Positions 1 through 5,448 of a stretch of 5,449 nt of DNA are shown piece by piece. The stretch is from positions 1-5,449 of the forward strand of contig CATJZR010000080.1 of assembly GCA_949745625.1 (NCBI GenBank), given 5' to 3'. Below the pieces are notes generated by a model that ran no database searches, was not told where the DNA came from, and worked only from the letters and a program-made list of their open reading frames with translations. Source of the stretch: an uncultured Eubacteriales bacterium. Lineage in GTDB: Bacteria > Bacillota > Clostridia > Christensenellales > Borkfalkiaceae. The position numbers and the translations under genes were made by a program. Numbering within the stretch: position 1 is the first letter of the stretch; each line of letters opens with the position of its first letter.

Positions 1-908
1 AATTCGTGCTTTCTGTTCTTGACCGCGTTATATGCGCGCTGCAACGGTATCAGCCTGTCCACAACGCTCGTGCCGAAAAACGCGCCCGCCCGAGGCAACG
101 CAAGCTGCTTTACGAACGGATATACTCTGCCGCCCCCGTCGCCGTTGAGATAAGGAAGCGTGCCGTCGTACAGCAGAACGCCGCCCGCAACTATAGTCAG
201 CCTGCCCTGCCTGCGCTCCTCGGTGGGACGCTCGTACCGCTCGATAACCAGCTCGTACCCTTCGTCGTTTCCTTCAAGCCTCACGCCGTAAGCCGAATAA
301 ATATCCTGCACCGCCGACGCCTTTGCGTGAATCACGCTGGGCTGCGCTTCCAGCGATTCTATTGAAAGCGAATAGGGATAAATTTCAAAAGGCGAAAGCG
401 CGGAAATTTTCACGTCGCCCTGATTCAGCCTTTTGTCGCCGTCAACGCCCACAGGCTCGCCCGCGTCACCGTCCCACGCCACCTTATAAAACGCGGTTCC
501 GCATATTTCCGACCACACCGTCGCGTCGCATACGGCGGCATCCATGTCCTCGGCACGGGCAGAAAGCACCGCCGAGGCAATGGCGGCGGAATGTCTGTCC
601 GCCTCGTCCGTACCCGCGGCGCGCACTATTAGCGCGGGGCGAATCCTGCCCAGCTTCGAGCAGCGCAAATCCACGATTGACGCCACGTGGTTGAAAACCC
701 TTTTCGACTGCCAGTAATAGCCCTTTTCCTCCTCGAAAATTTCACCCGAGGCGTTAATGTCACAGTATTGGTTACCGCTTACGAAATTCATATTCAGCTG
801 CCAGCCGCGCTCCGTAAGCCTGCGCTCCTCCTGCCTTTTCAAAAAGTCCTGCGTCACCTCCTCGGCAAGCAGCTCCTCGGGTGTCCTTCCGTTCTTCGTT
901 TCCTTCAT
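1..908 (-). CDS. Phage portal protein, P22-like (partial, C-terminus beyond the left edge)
   Basis: Portal proteins form the dodecameric ring at one capsid vertex through which terminase pumps DNA and to which the tail attaches. The reading frame opens at ATG 908-906 and stays open to the window edge (302 codons, 2 bases left over). A good ribosome binding site, AAGGAGG, lies about 6 bases upstream. Visible features are a charged N-terminus (residues 1-35), a segment VFNHVASIVDLRCSKLGRIR (71-90) of the kind found in the portal core, GTAFYKVAWD (137-146), and VDRLIPLQRAYNAVKNRK (about 283-300), the most recognisable portal motif. P22-type portals are usually much longer, so the stem and C-terminal crown should lie outside the window. 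The start overlaps the stop of the upstream small gene as ATGA, and terL lies one gene further upstream, which is the classic packaging context. The assignment rests on these motifs and the terL linkage. The exact portal subfamily is less sure. Confidence 0.88.
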   Translation of the reverse strand, partial: MKETKNGRTPEELLAEEVTQDFLKRQEERRLTERGWQLNMNFVSGNQYCDINASGEIFEEEKGYYWQSKRVFNHVASIVDLRCSKLGRIRPALIVRAAGTDEADRHSAAIASAVLSARAEDMDAAVCDATVWSEICGTAFYKVAWDGDAGEPVGVDGDKRLNQGDVKISALSPFEIYPYSLSIESLEAQPSVIHAKASAVQDIYSAYGVRLEGNDEGYELVIERYERPTEERRQGRLTIVAGGVLLYDGTLPYLNGDGGGRVYPFVKQLALPRAGAFFGTSVVDRLIPLQRAYNAVKNRKHE

Positions 909-1165
909 TCGTTTTCCTCCTTATTCAATAACTTTAACAGCCTTTGTTTTTCCTCCTCCAACTCCTCGGCGGAAAGTCCGTCCACACCGCCGCCGTCTAT
1001 AAGCAGCTTTACCGCCTTTATGTCGGGCGGAATGTCGCGCTTCGTAACCTTCCTTTTAAGCAGTTTAAGCTCTCCGTCCTCCACGCCGAACTCCTCCACC
1101 GTTTCGTTGGTTTCAAGCCCCACCGCGCACCTTTTCAGCGCGCCCAAAATGTCCTCTTCCATCAT
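905..1165 (-). CDS. Small packaging-module protein resembling the C-terminal part of small terminase subunits
   Basis: This 86-residue protein sits between terL and the portal gene. I chose ATG 1165-1163 as the start: it overlaps the terL stop as ATGA, and AGAGGTG lies 6 bases upstream. A GTG at 1174 is in frame but forms part of that ribosome binding site. An ALKRCAVG stretch (9-16) and an EEF stretch are followed by RKVTKRDIPPDIKAVKLLI (38-56). From memory, small terminase subunits of many Firmicutes phages have a similar tail, in which a Lys-rich strand leads into a PDxxA motif and a helix ending WLKNR. Here the helix ends in a Gly-rich turn instead. Residues 64-82 form a probable charged helix or coiled coil. 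No helix-turn-helix precedes this part, so a DNA-recognition domain is missing. It could be a stripped-down terminase partner, a TerL regulator, or an unrelated small protein. It is clearly a real gene, with coupled starts at both ends, but its function is only suggested. Confidence 0.72.
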   Translation of the reverse strand: MMEEDILGALKRCAVGLETNETVEEFGVEDGELKLLKRKVTKRDIPPDIKAVKLLIDGGGVDGLSAEELEEEKQRLLKLLNKEENE

Positions 1166-2598
1166 CGTATACACCTCTTTCTTTTGCTTTTGATGCGCCT
1201 TAGCTTATCCGCCGCAATCAGCGAAACGCTCTCCGCCCTTTGGGGGGCTTCGGGGCGCGTCGCAACGTAGTATCTCAGCTCGTCCATGCAGTGGTCGTCG
1301 CGTTTTACGGGCGCGTCGCCCGCGCCCCATGAGTAGCCGCGGAATTCCTCTATCATATTCACGCACGTCGAAAACACGTAAATATCGGGGGCTCCGTTGC
1401 CTCTGCACAGATAGCTCTTCACCCGCGAAATCCCCGAAAAAACATCCTTGTTGACGTTGGGGTCGGCAAGTATCCCGCGTTCGTAGAAAAGCTCTGTCAC
1501 GCTCTTTTGCGAGGCGAGTGTGCGCTGATTTGCCGCGCTGTCGATAAGCGCCCTGACCCGCCCGCGCGAGTCGGTTTTCCAGCCCAGCTTGCGGCTTATT
1601 CCCCTGATTGCTTCCGCATGAAAATCCACGTCTTTGCCCGCGGCAAAATGCTCTGCAACCACGTAGATATTGCCGTCCCAGTCCACACAGTACCAGTGCG
1701 CCGACAGCGGATTATTAAGCCCCGGGTCAATCGAAATTATATCCTGCCATTCGGTCGGAACCGCGAACGGGCGTATAACGTGCACACTCTCGTCAAATTC
1801 GGGATAGACAAGTCCCGCACCGTCGGAAAACCTGCCGTACTTGCGAGCATCCAGCGCCGCCCCGTCAAGCGAGCTTTCAAGCAGGCGCGCTTCCTTTTTC
1901 GATAGATACGGATTGTCCGCCCAAGTCATGCACTCGTGCCATATCTGGGGATTGTTGCGGCGGTTTAAATATATTTCGTTATAAATGAACGTCTTGCCCT
2001 TCAACGGAGTCATGGTCCCGAAAATATCCCCGCGCCTGTCCATAACACGCATCAGACATTCCTCGTATATATCGCGCGGCGGCTCCTCGTCGAACCACAC
2101 GAAGTCGAGCGACGAGCCCTGAAATTTTTCCCGCCCCTGGTCGCAGCTTTTGAAGCCGAGCGTGGATATTCCGCCGAATACGTTTTTAATTTTAATCTGG
2201 TCTATCACCCCGCCTGCGGGACTGTCACGCCTGCCCGTAAGCATAATTACTTCCGAAATCCAGCTTTTGGGTAGGTACTTCAAAATTTTTGCCTGAGCGA
2301 CGTCGCGCTGAACCTGCGTGGACAGCGACACCGCCCATCTGAATGCGTCGCGCCTGTTTGACCGGTAAGGGTGAATTCCGCGAAGTATCCAAAGGCACTC
2401 GACCGCGCCGCACTCGGTCTTACCCGAACGGTTGCCGCCGAACACCCAGCGGTTGCGCTTTTTGCATTTGTGGAACGCAAGCTGCTTGCGGTGCTTTTTT
2501 CTTTTGTTGTATTCGGTTATGTTTTTTTCTCCTTCCCTGCGCCTTTCAATCTCCTTTTCGATAACGGCAAGTCGGGAAATAATCAATTCTTTCCGCAT
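1162..2598 (-). CDS. terL: Phage terminase large subunit (TerL): packaging ATPase and nuclease
   Basis: TerL is the motor that cuts concatemeric phage DNA and pumps it through the portal. This 478-residue protein is of normal family length and looks intact. The N-terminal ATPase has Walker A GGNRSGKT (54-61), Walker B with catalytic Glu in LDFVWFDEE (164-172), and the coupling motif GTMTP (194-198). The C-terminal RNase H-like nuclease has IISIDPG with Asp291, Asp353 in ALIDSA, and the late acidic motif DDHCMDE (434-440). Glu316 is a further candidate metal ligand. A basic tail (RRIKSKRKR, 467-475) ends the protein. ATG 2598 is preceded by a modest AAAAGG ribosome binding site about 4 bases away. 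The gene is first in a coupled cluster, with its TGA overlapping the next ATG. It is divergent from a non-phage gene 62 bases away, and no convincing promoter with both boxes is visible for it there. Confidence 0.96.
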   Translation of the reverse strand: MRKELIISRLAVIEKEIERRREGEKNITEYNKRKKHRKQLAFHKCKKRNRWVFGGNRSGKTECGAVECLWILRGIHPYRSNRRDAFRWAVSLSTQVQRDVAQAKILKYLPKSWISEVIMLTGRRDSPAGGVIDQIKIKNVFGGISTLGFKSCDQGREKFQGSSLDFVWFDEEPPRDIYEECLMRVMDRRGDIFGTMTPLKGKTFIYNEIYLNRRNNPQIWHECMTWADNPYLSKKEARLLESSLDGAALDARKYGRFSDGAGLVYPEFDESVHVIRPFAVPTEWQDIISIDPGLNNPLSAHWYCVDWDGNIYVVAEHFAAGKDVDFHAEAIRGISRKLGWKTDSRGRVRALIDSAANQRTLASQKSVTELFYERGILADPNVNKDVFSGISRVKSYLCRGNGAPDIYVFSTCVNMIEEFRGYSWGAGDAPVKRDDHCMDELRYYVATRPEAPQRAESVSLIAADKLRRIKSKRKRCIR

Positions 2599-2646
2599 AA
2601 GACCTTTTATGACAAAATAATATTTATTTTTTAATTGCGCGGGCTA

Positions 2647-2660
2647 TATAATGTTCGGGT
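2647..2660 (+). promoter_or_regulatory. Probable leaderless promoter (-10 box) of the SH3-like membrane protein gene
   Basis: A perfect TATAAT occupies 2647-2652, and the ATG start codon begins at 2661, 8 bases after the box. Bacterial transcription normally starts about 7 bases after the -10 box, so the transcript would begin at or within one or two bases of the start codon. No Shine-Dalgarno sequence fits in the 8 bases between. I see no good -35 hexamer at 16-18 bases spacing; the upstream DNA is AT-rich instead. The box is seen directly; leaderless initiation is inferred. Confidence 0.6.
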
Positions 2661-3320
2661 ATGAAACCGTTAAAACCACTTATATGCTGTCTTTTGACGG
2701 CGTTAATATTTACGGCAGCGTTTTACCCCGCAAAAACCGCAAGCGCGGCGACGGCGAGATACGCCCGTGCGGACGCAAGGGACGTGTATTTTTGCGAGCG
2801 TAAAGATTTGAACTACGCACTTTTTACCATTCCGTACACCTACTGCGTCGAAATCATTTCAAGCGACGGCGAATGGTACTACGTCAAATACGGCGCGGAC
2901 GAGGCGCTGTACAAAACGCTTTACGGCTACTGCCTTAAAAGCAACCTCACCCCCGTAGACGAGCCTCCGCAGAACATATACCTAAATATGCCCGTAACCG
3001 TGAAATTCCGTCCCGACGCACCGTCGGGCTCACTCCCCGTGCTCGGCGAAATCGACGTTACCGTGGCGTTCTACGGCACCTATTATTCGGGTGCAACCGC
3101 ATATTCGTACGTGCTTTACAACGGCGAATTCGGATACATCTACGGCGCAAACGACGACTACCCACTCAACGAAATCCCAGAACCCGAGCAGCCCGACCCC
3201 CAGCCTTCGGGCAGCGGCTCGAACACAAAGCTTATAACAGTGCTTGCGCTTACGGCGCTTGCCGCCGCGGTGCTAATCGTGCTTTACATCACCGGCAGAA
3301 AGCGGTACTTCAAGCCTTAA
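2661..3320 (+). CDS. Secreted, membrane-anchored protein with two SH3-like stretches
   Basis: This 219-residue protein is probably displayed outside the cell and held by one C-terminal membrane helix. An N-terminal signal peptide (1-29) has lysines at 2 and 5, a hydrophobic core and an ASA site at 27-29. Two stretches look like bacterial SH3 domains: about 33-98, with WYYVKY (72-77) followed by YGYCLKSNL (88-96), and about 105-166, with YSYVLYNGEFGYIYG (148-162). The linker from 171 to 188 is rich in Pro, Glu, Ser and Gly. A hydrophobic helix (191-212) follows, then a short basic tail, RKRYFKP, giving the extracellular-N, cytoplasmic-C orientation. Bacterial SH3 domains often bind cell wall or peptides, but no enzyme domain is present and I do not recognise a named family. 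The start has no ribosome binding site and sits just after a -10 box. The last 48 bases overlap the end of the convergent minus-strand gene. A similar domain plan recurs in the gene at 3881. Confidence 0.85.
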   Translation: MKPLKPLICCLLTALIFTAAFYPAKTASAATARYARADARDVYFCERKDLNYALFTIPYTYCVEIISSDGEWYYVKYGADEALYKTLYGYCLKSNLTPVDEPPQNIYLNMPVTVKFRPDAPSGSLPVLGEIDVTVAFYGTYYSGATAYSYVLYNGEFGYIYGANDDYPLNEIPEPEQPDPQPSGSGSNTKLITVLALTALAAAVLIVLYITGRKRYFKP

Positions 3321-3674
3321 AAGACAGTAATATTTTTCAAGCACGCGCATTTCCTGCAAAAAGCAAGGCAACCTGCGCGCCCTGCGCGTAAACTTTATCG
3401 CCGCACGGCACACCGTCCTGCGCTCGAAGTCGGCGCCCGCCGCATAGCTTGCCAGCGCGGTTCTCTCCGCTTTGCTCAATGTGGACAGGACGCCGTCAAG
3501 ATAGGTCCACAGCCGTTCGAGACAGATTTTGTCCCCGACCGCCTCGCATATACGCTCAGCCGCGTCAAGCGCGCCGCCCGCACGGTCGCACGCCTTATGT
3601 AAAATTGCATTGTTCAGCGCCCATTCAAGGCTGTCCGCCGCGAAATAAAAGCGCAGAATTCCCTTCGTTTTCAA
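3273..3674 (-). CDS. Small hypothetical helical protein, faintly like sigma factor region 4
   Basis: I do not recognise this protein family. The frame encodes 133 residues from TTG 3674, chosen because GGAG (3684-3681) lies 6 bases upstream. A second TTG at 3686 is in frame but contains part of that site. The protein is predominantly helical, with many Ala, Arg and Lys residues. The segment LWTYLDGVLSTLSKAERTAL (55-74), followed by ASYA, resembles the opening of a sigma-70 region 4 or YlxM-type helix-turn-helix: a hydrophobic helix, then a Leu-x-x-x-Glu-Arg turn and another helix. The following basic part, through about residue 105, could be the recognition helix, but no clear motif confirms it. 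The gene is convergent with the SH3-like gene and ends 48 bases inside it. A TATAAT box lies upstream at 3724-3719. Reality of the gene is likely from the ribosome binding site, the open frame and the otherwise empty locus; the regulatory role is a guess. Confidence 0.6.
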   Translation of the reverse strand: MKTKGILRFYFAADSLEWALNNAILHKACDRAGGALDAAERICEAVGDKICLERLWTYLDGVLSTLSKAERTALASYAAGADFERRTVCRAAIKFTRRARRLPCFLQEMRVLEKYYCLLRLEVPLSAGDVKHD

Positions 3675-3718
3675 CTTATTCTCCAAATTATCCGAACATT
3701 TGTTTGTTTTATGTTCAT

Positions 3719-3724
3719 ATTATA
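3719..3724 (-). promoter_or_regulatory. Candidate -10 box for the small minus-strand gene
   Basis: A perfect TATAAT reads on the minus strand from 3724 to 3719. Transcription from it would begin near 3712, leaving a leader of about 38 bases before the TTG start at 3674 and including its GGAG site. There is no convincing -35 hexamer at 16-18 bases. A TTGACG lies only 3 bases upstream of the box, which is too close to act as its partner. In such AT-rich DNA a chance match is possible. Confidence 0.35.
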
Positions 3725-3812
3725 ACCGTCAAATATGACAGAAAACGTGCAAATTAAAAATTAATTTGTATTTTTTATTAAAATATTTCCGTAATTTGCC
3801 TGTTCGTCGCTT

Positions 3813-3842
3813 GCGTTAAATTAGCGTAACGCGGTTAAATTA
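3813..3842. repeat. Overlapping dyad and 9-base direct repeat; possible operator
   Basis: GCGTTA and TAACGC are exact inverted 6-base arms separated by 8 bases. GTTAAATTA is present twice with 19 bases between starts, the second copy ending 2 bases before the -35 box at 3845. This position suits an activator or repressor site for the gene at 3881. The repeats are visible; the function is inferred, and the AT-rich background raises the chance of coincidence for the direct repeat. Confidence 0.4.
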
Positions 3843-3844
3843 TC

Positions 3845-3880
3845 TTTACAATAAAAAAACAGTGTGGTATAATTTTAATT
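3845..3880 (+). promoter_or_regulatory. Strong promoter giving a leaderless transcript of the propeller-SH3 gene
   Basis: TTTACA (3845-3850, one mismatch to TTGACA) is followed after exactly 17 bases by a perfect TATAAT (3868-3873). A TG at 3865-3866 makes this an extended -10 promoter. The GTG start begins at 3881, 7 bases after the -10 box, so the predicted first transcribed base coincides with the start codon or the base before it. No Shine-Dalgarno sequence is present. With both boxes and ideal spacing, this is the better supported of the two leaderless promoters in the window. Confidence 0.85.
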
Positions 3881-5134
3881 GTGAAAAAACTTGTAATGGC
3901 TGCAATCTCTCTGCTGGCTGTCGTTTTCACGGCGGGAAACACCGTCGCGTACGCGGCGGACGGCGGAACGATATACCCCGAGGATGATGAGTTTATCAAA
4001 ACTCTCGAGCTGACGTCTTTGACCGATTACGCGGTTGAGGGCGGGCTTTACGCGTTCGCCGACGGAAAGACGGTCAAGGTTTTCAACGACGGAAATTATA
4101 AGGAATACGCGTTTGAAAACGACGTTACCGATTTGGCGGCGGAAAACGGCGAGATTTACTGCGGCTGCTCGAACGGCAAGGTTTACACCCTCGACGAGCA
4201 GACCTGCGAATACACCTTCCCCCAAAAGGTAGACGAGCTGCTTTTTAACGGTTACTATTATTTCACCGACGCCGACGGCAAGCTAAATGTATTCGACAAG
4301 TCGGAAACTGTAACCTACGACGGCGACTATTCCAACCTTAAACTCTACGGCGAAACCGTCTACGCGGTTTCGGAAAACGAGCTTTACGCAATCAATGGCT
4401 CTCAGTGCGGCAAGGTAACGCTTGAATACGCTGACTACGCCGTAACTCGCGAAATAACCGTCGGACGCGCCGCAACCGCGTTAAAGACATACGCGCCGGT
4501 TACATTTGTGGAAATAAGCGAAGGCGCGTTCATGACCGAGGTCGACCTGTCCAAGCTCGACGGCGAGTACTTCGTACCCGTCAAAACCATAAAGACCGAG
4601 CAGACCTCAACCGCCCTGCTCCTCTGCTACTCCGGCAACGCGGCGATAGTTTCGCTCGGCGGAAAGTGCTACGTGGTGCTTAAAGCCAAAACCACCGAAA
4701 CCGAGGTTGAACACGTCGCGGACAAGCCGTTTGAAAACGCGCAGATGCTCGGTGACAATATTTACGCCTCCCCCTACGTCGTAAGCGGCACCGTTTCCGC
4801 AACGGGTGTGATAAGCCGCACCGTCAAGGTGCTGAACAAAATCGTTTGCGAGGATGTTCTCGATACAGTGTTCTACGAGGTTGAATACAAAACCGAAGAC
4901 TCAACACTGAAAGGCTTCGTCGCCGAAGGGTTTTTGTCCGAAAAAATAATAGACGACAACAAAAAGCCCTCGGAAATTCCCGACCCCGATTTCAGCGAAA
5001 GCAGTGACACTAAAACGATACTGATTATTTTCGCGGTGGTACTCTTGGTGCTTGCGGCGATAAGCTATATATCCTACATCAGCAGCGGCAGACGCAAAAA
5101 AAGCAAAAAGAAAGACAAAGATAAGCAGGAATAA
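3881..5134 (+). CDS. Secreted, membrane-anchored protein with propeller-like repeats and an SH3-like stretch
   Basis: The 417-residue product begins with a signal peptide (MKKLVMAAISLLAVV and on, likely cut near AYA, 23-25). Short blade-like units recur at a spacing of about 34-36 residues: around 56-68 (LYAFADGKTVKVF), 92-104 (IYCGCSNGKVYTL), 125-138 (YYYFTDADGKLNVF) and 160-171 (VYAVSENELYAI). This is typical of PQQ- or YncE-like beta-propellers; later units are less clear. Residues about 313-356 look SH3-like, with VFYEVEY (330-336) and KGFVAEGFLS (344-353). A Pro/Ser/Asp-rich linker (361-376), a membrane helix (379-400) and a highly basic tail (403-415) follow. The GTG start is chosen because the two lysines next to it make a proper signal-peptide N-terminus; Met6 lacks both a ribosome binding site and those lysines. 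The protein is probably a surface-exposed sensor, scaffold or wall-binding protein. No catalytic motif is visible and I do not recognise a named family. Confidence 0.88.
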   Translation: MKKLVMAAISLLAVVFTAGNTVAYAADGGTIYPEDDEFIKTLELTSLTDYAVEGGLYAFADGKTVKVFNDGNYKEYAFENDVTDLAAENGEIYCGCSNGKVYTLDEQTCEYTFPQKVDELLFNGYYYFTDADGKLNVFDKSETVTYDGDYSNLKLYGETVYAVSENELYAINGSQCGKVTLEYADYAVTREITVGRAATALKTYAPVTFVEISEGAFMTEVDLSKLDGEYFVPVKTIKTEQTSTALLLCYSGNAAIVSLGGKCYVVLKAKTTETEVEHVADKPFENAQMLGDNIYASPYVVSGTVSATGVISRTVKVLNKIVCEDVLDTVFYEVEYKTEDSTLKGFVAEGFLSEKIIDDNKKPSEIPDPDFSESSDTKTILIIFAVVLLVLAAISYISYISSGRRKKSKKKDKDKQE

Positions 5135-5168
5135 ACAGCTTGCGGAGTAATTCTCCGCAAGCTGTTTT
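5133..5168 (+). terminator. Intrinsic terminator of the propeller-SH3 gene
   Basis: A perfect 15-base-pair stem (5133-5147 with 5153-5167) encloses a 5-base TAATT loop. It ends in TTTT (5165-5168) and an AT-rich tail. The stop codon of the upstream gene overlaps the foot of the stem. The T tract is short, but the stem is long and GC-rich at its top. It also isolates the following tRNA promoter from read-through. Confidence 0.88.
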
Positions 5169-5208
5169 AAAATTATTGTAAATTTCTGCTATATGCTTAA
5201 AAAATGAG

Positions 5209-5237
5209 TTGACAGCATAAACTTGATTTGATATAAT
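5209..5237 (+). promoter_or_regulatory. Perfect-consensus promoter of the tRNA operon
   Basis: TTGACA (5209-5214), a 17-base spacer and TATAAT (5232-5237) match the sigma-A/sigma-70 consensus exactly. TG at 5229-5230 adds an extended -10 element. Transcription should start near 5244, about 29 bases before the mature tRNA-Gly. This is what is expected for a highly expressed stable RNA gene, and it shows that the host housekeeping factor uses the same -10 sequence as the leaderless genes. Confidence 0.93.
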
Positions 5238-5272
5238 TTTTGAGCATTGAGTTTTGCGTAACTTCCGAGTAT

Positions 5273-5346
5273 GCGGGTGTAGTTCAATGGTAGAACACTA
5301 GCCTTCCAAGCTGGTTGCGTGGGTCCGATTCCCATCACCCGCTCCA
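5273..5346 (+). tRNA. tRNA-Gly, anticodon TCC, CCA encoded
   Basis: The 74-base gene folds as a complete cloverleaf. The acceptor stem GCGGGTG (5273-5279) pairs with CACCCGC (5336-5342), followed by discriminator T and CCA. The D arm is GTTC/GAAC with a GG-containing loop. The anticodon stem CTAGC/GCTGG (one G-T pair) encloses the loop CTTCCAA, with anticodon TCC at 5305-5307. The T stem GTGGG/CCCAT is intact, but the T loop reads TCCGATT, so position 55, almost always T (pseudouridine), is C at 5325. The gene is first in a two-tRNA operon behind a consensus promoter. It should decode GGA and GGG. The odd T loop does not weaken the identification. Confidence 0.96.
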
Positions 5347-5371
5347 ACACTCCAAGCAAAGGCAATGTCAC

Positions 5372-5448
5372 GCGCCTGTAGCTCAGTAGGATAGAGCAAC
5401 GGCCTTCTAAGCCGTGTGTCGGGGGTTCGAATCTCTCCAGGCGCACCA
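5372..5448 (+). tRNA. tRNA-Arg, anticodon TCT, CCA encoded
   Basis: The 77-base gene forms a full cloverleaf. Acceptor GCGCCTG (5372-5378) pairs with CAGGCGC (5438-5444), with discriminator A and CCA at 5446-5448. The anticodon stem ACGGC/GCCGT encloses CTTCTAA, with anticodon TCT at 5406-5408, which reads AGA and AGG. The T stem GGGGG/CTCTC contains two G-T pairs, and its loop TTCGAAT is canonical. It lies 25 bases after tRNA-Gly with no promoter or terminator between, so the two are probably cut from one precursor. Confidence 0.96.

Larger units (their letters stand above)
3675..3844. other. AT-rich intergenic stretch with short repeated motifs
   Basis: No gene is supported here. The composition drops sharply to AT-rich compared with the genes on either side. 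The 7-base inverted repeat CAAATTA (3750-3756) / TAATTTG (3762-3768) is followed by another TAATTTG at 3792-3798. Nearer the next gene, GCGTTA (3813-3818) and TAACGC (3827-3832) form a dyad, and GTTAAATTA occurs at 3815-3823 and 3834-3842. The stretch separates divergent starts at 3674 (minus) and 3881 (plus), so it should hold control signals for both. Confidence 0.55.

Noticed and set aside
6..1270. Several plus-strand open frames of 81-168 codons across the left part
   Set aside because: They are antisense shadows of the portal, small packaging and terL genes, with no ribosome binding sites and low-complexity Ser/Pro/Arg-rich products.
2617..2622. TATTAT on the minus strand as a -10 box for terL
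   Set aside because: It lies at a plausible distance from the start, but there is no matching -35 hexamer and the surrounding DNA is nearly all A and T, so it is not distinguishable from chance.
3716..3718. Minus-strand ATG beginning a 15-codon open frame upstream of the small gene
   Set aside because: It directly abuts the TATAAT box, so it would lie before the expected transcription start, and it has no ribosome binding site.
3750..3780. AT-only hairpin followed by a T-run on the plus strand as a terminator
   Set aside because: The stem is 7 pairs, nearly all A-T, and no plus-strand gene ends nearby for it to serve.
3875..4225. Minus-strand open frame of 116 codons opposite the propeller-SH3 gene
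   Set aside because: It is antisense to the signal peptide and first repeats of a well-supported gene and covers that gene's promoter end. The product shows no recognisable feature.
5273..5448. tRNA genes as the attachment site of the neighbouring phage element
   Set aside because: tRNA genes are common integration sites, but no integrase or duplicated tRNA 3' end is visible and 2.6 kb of non-phage genes separate them from terL.
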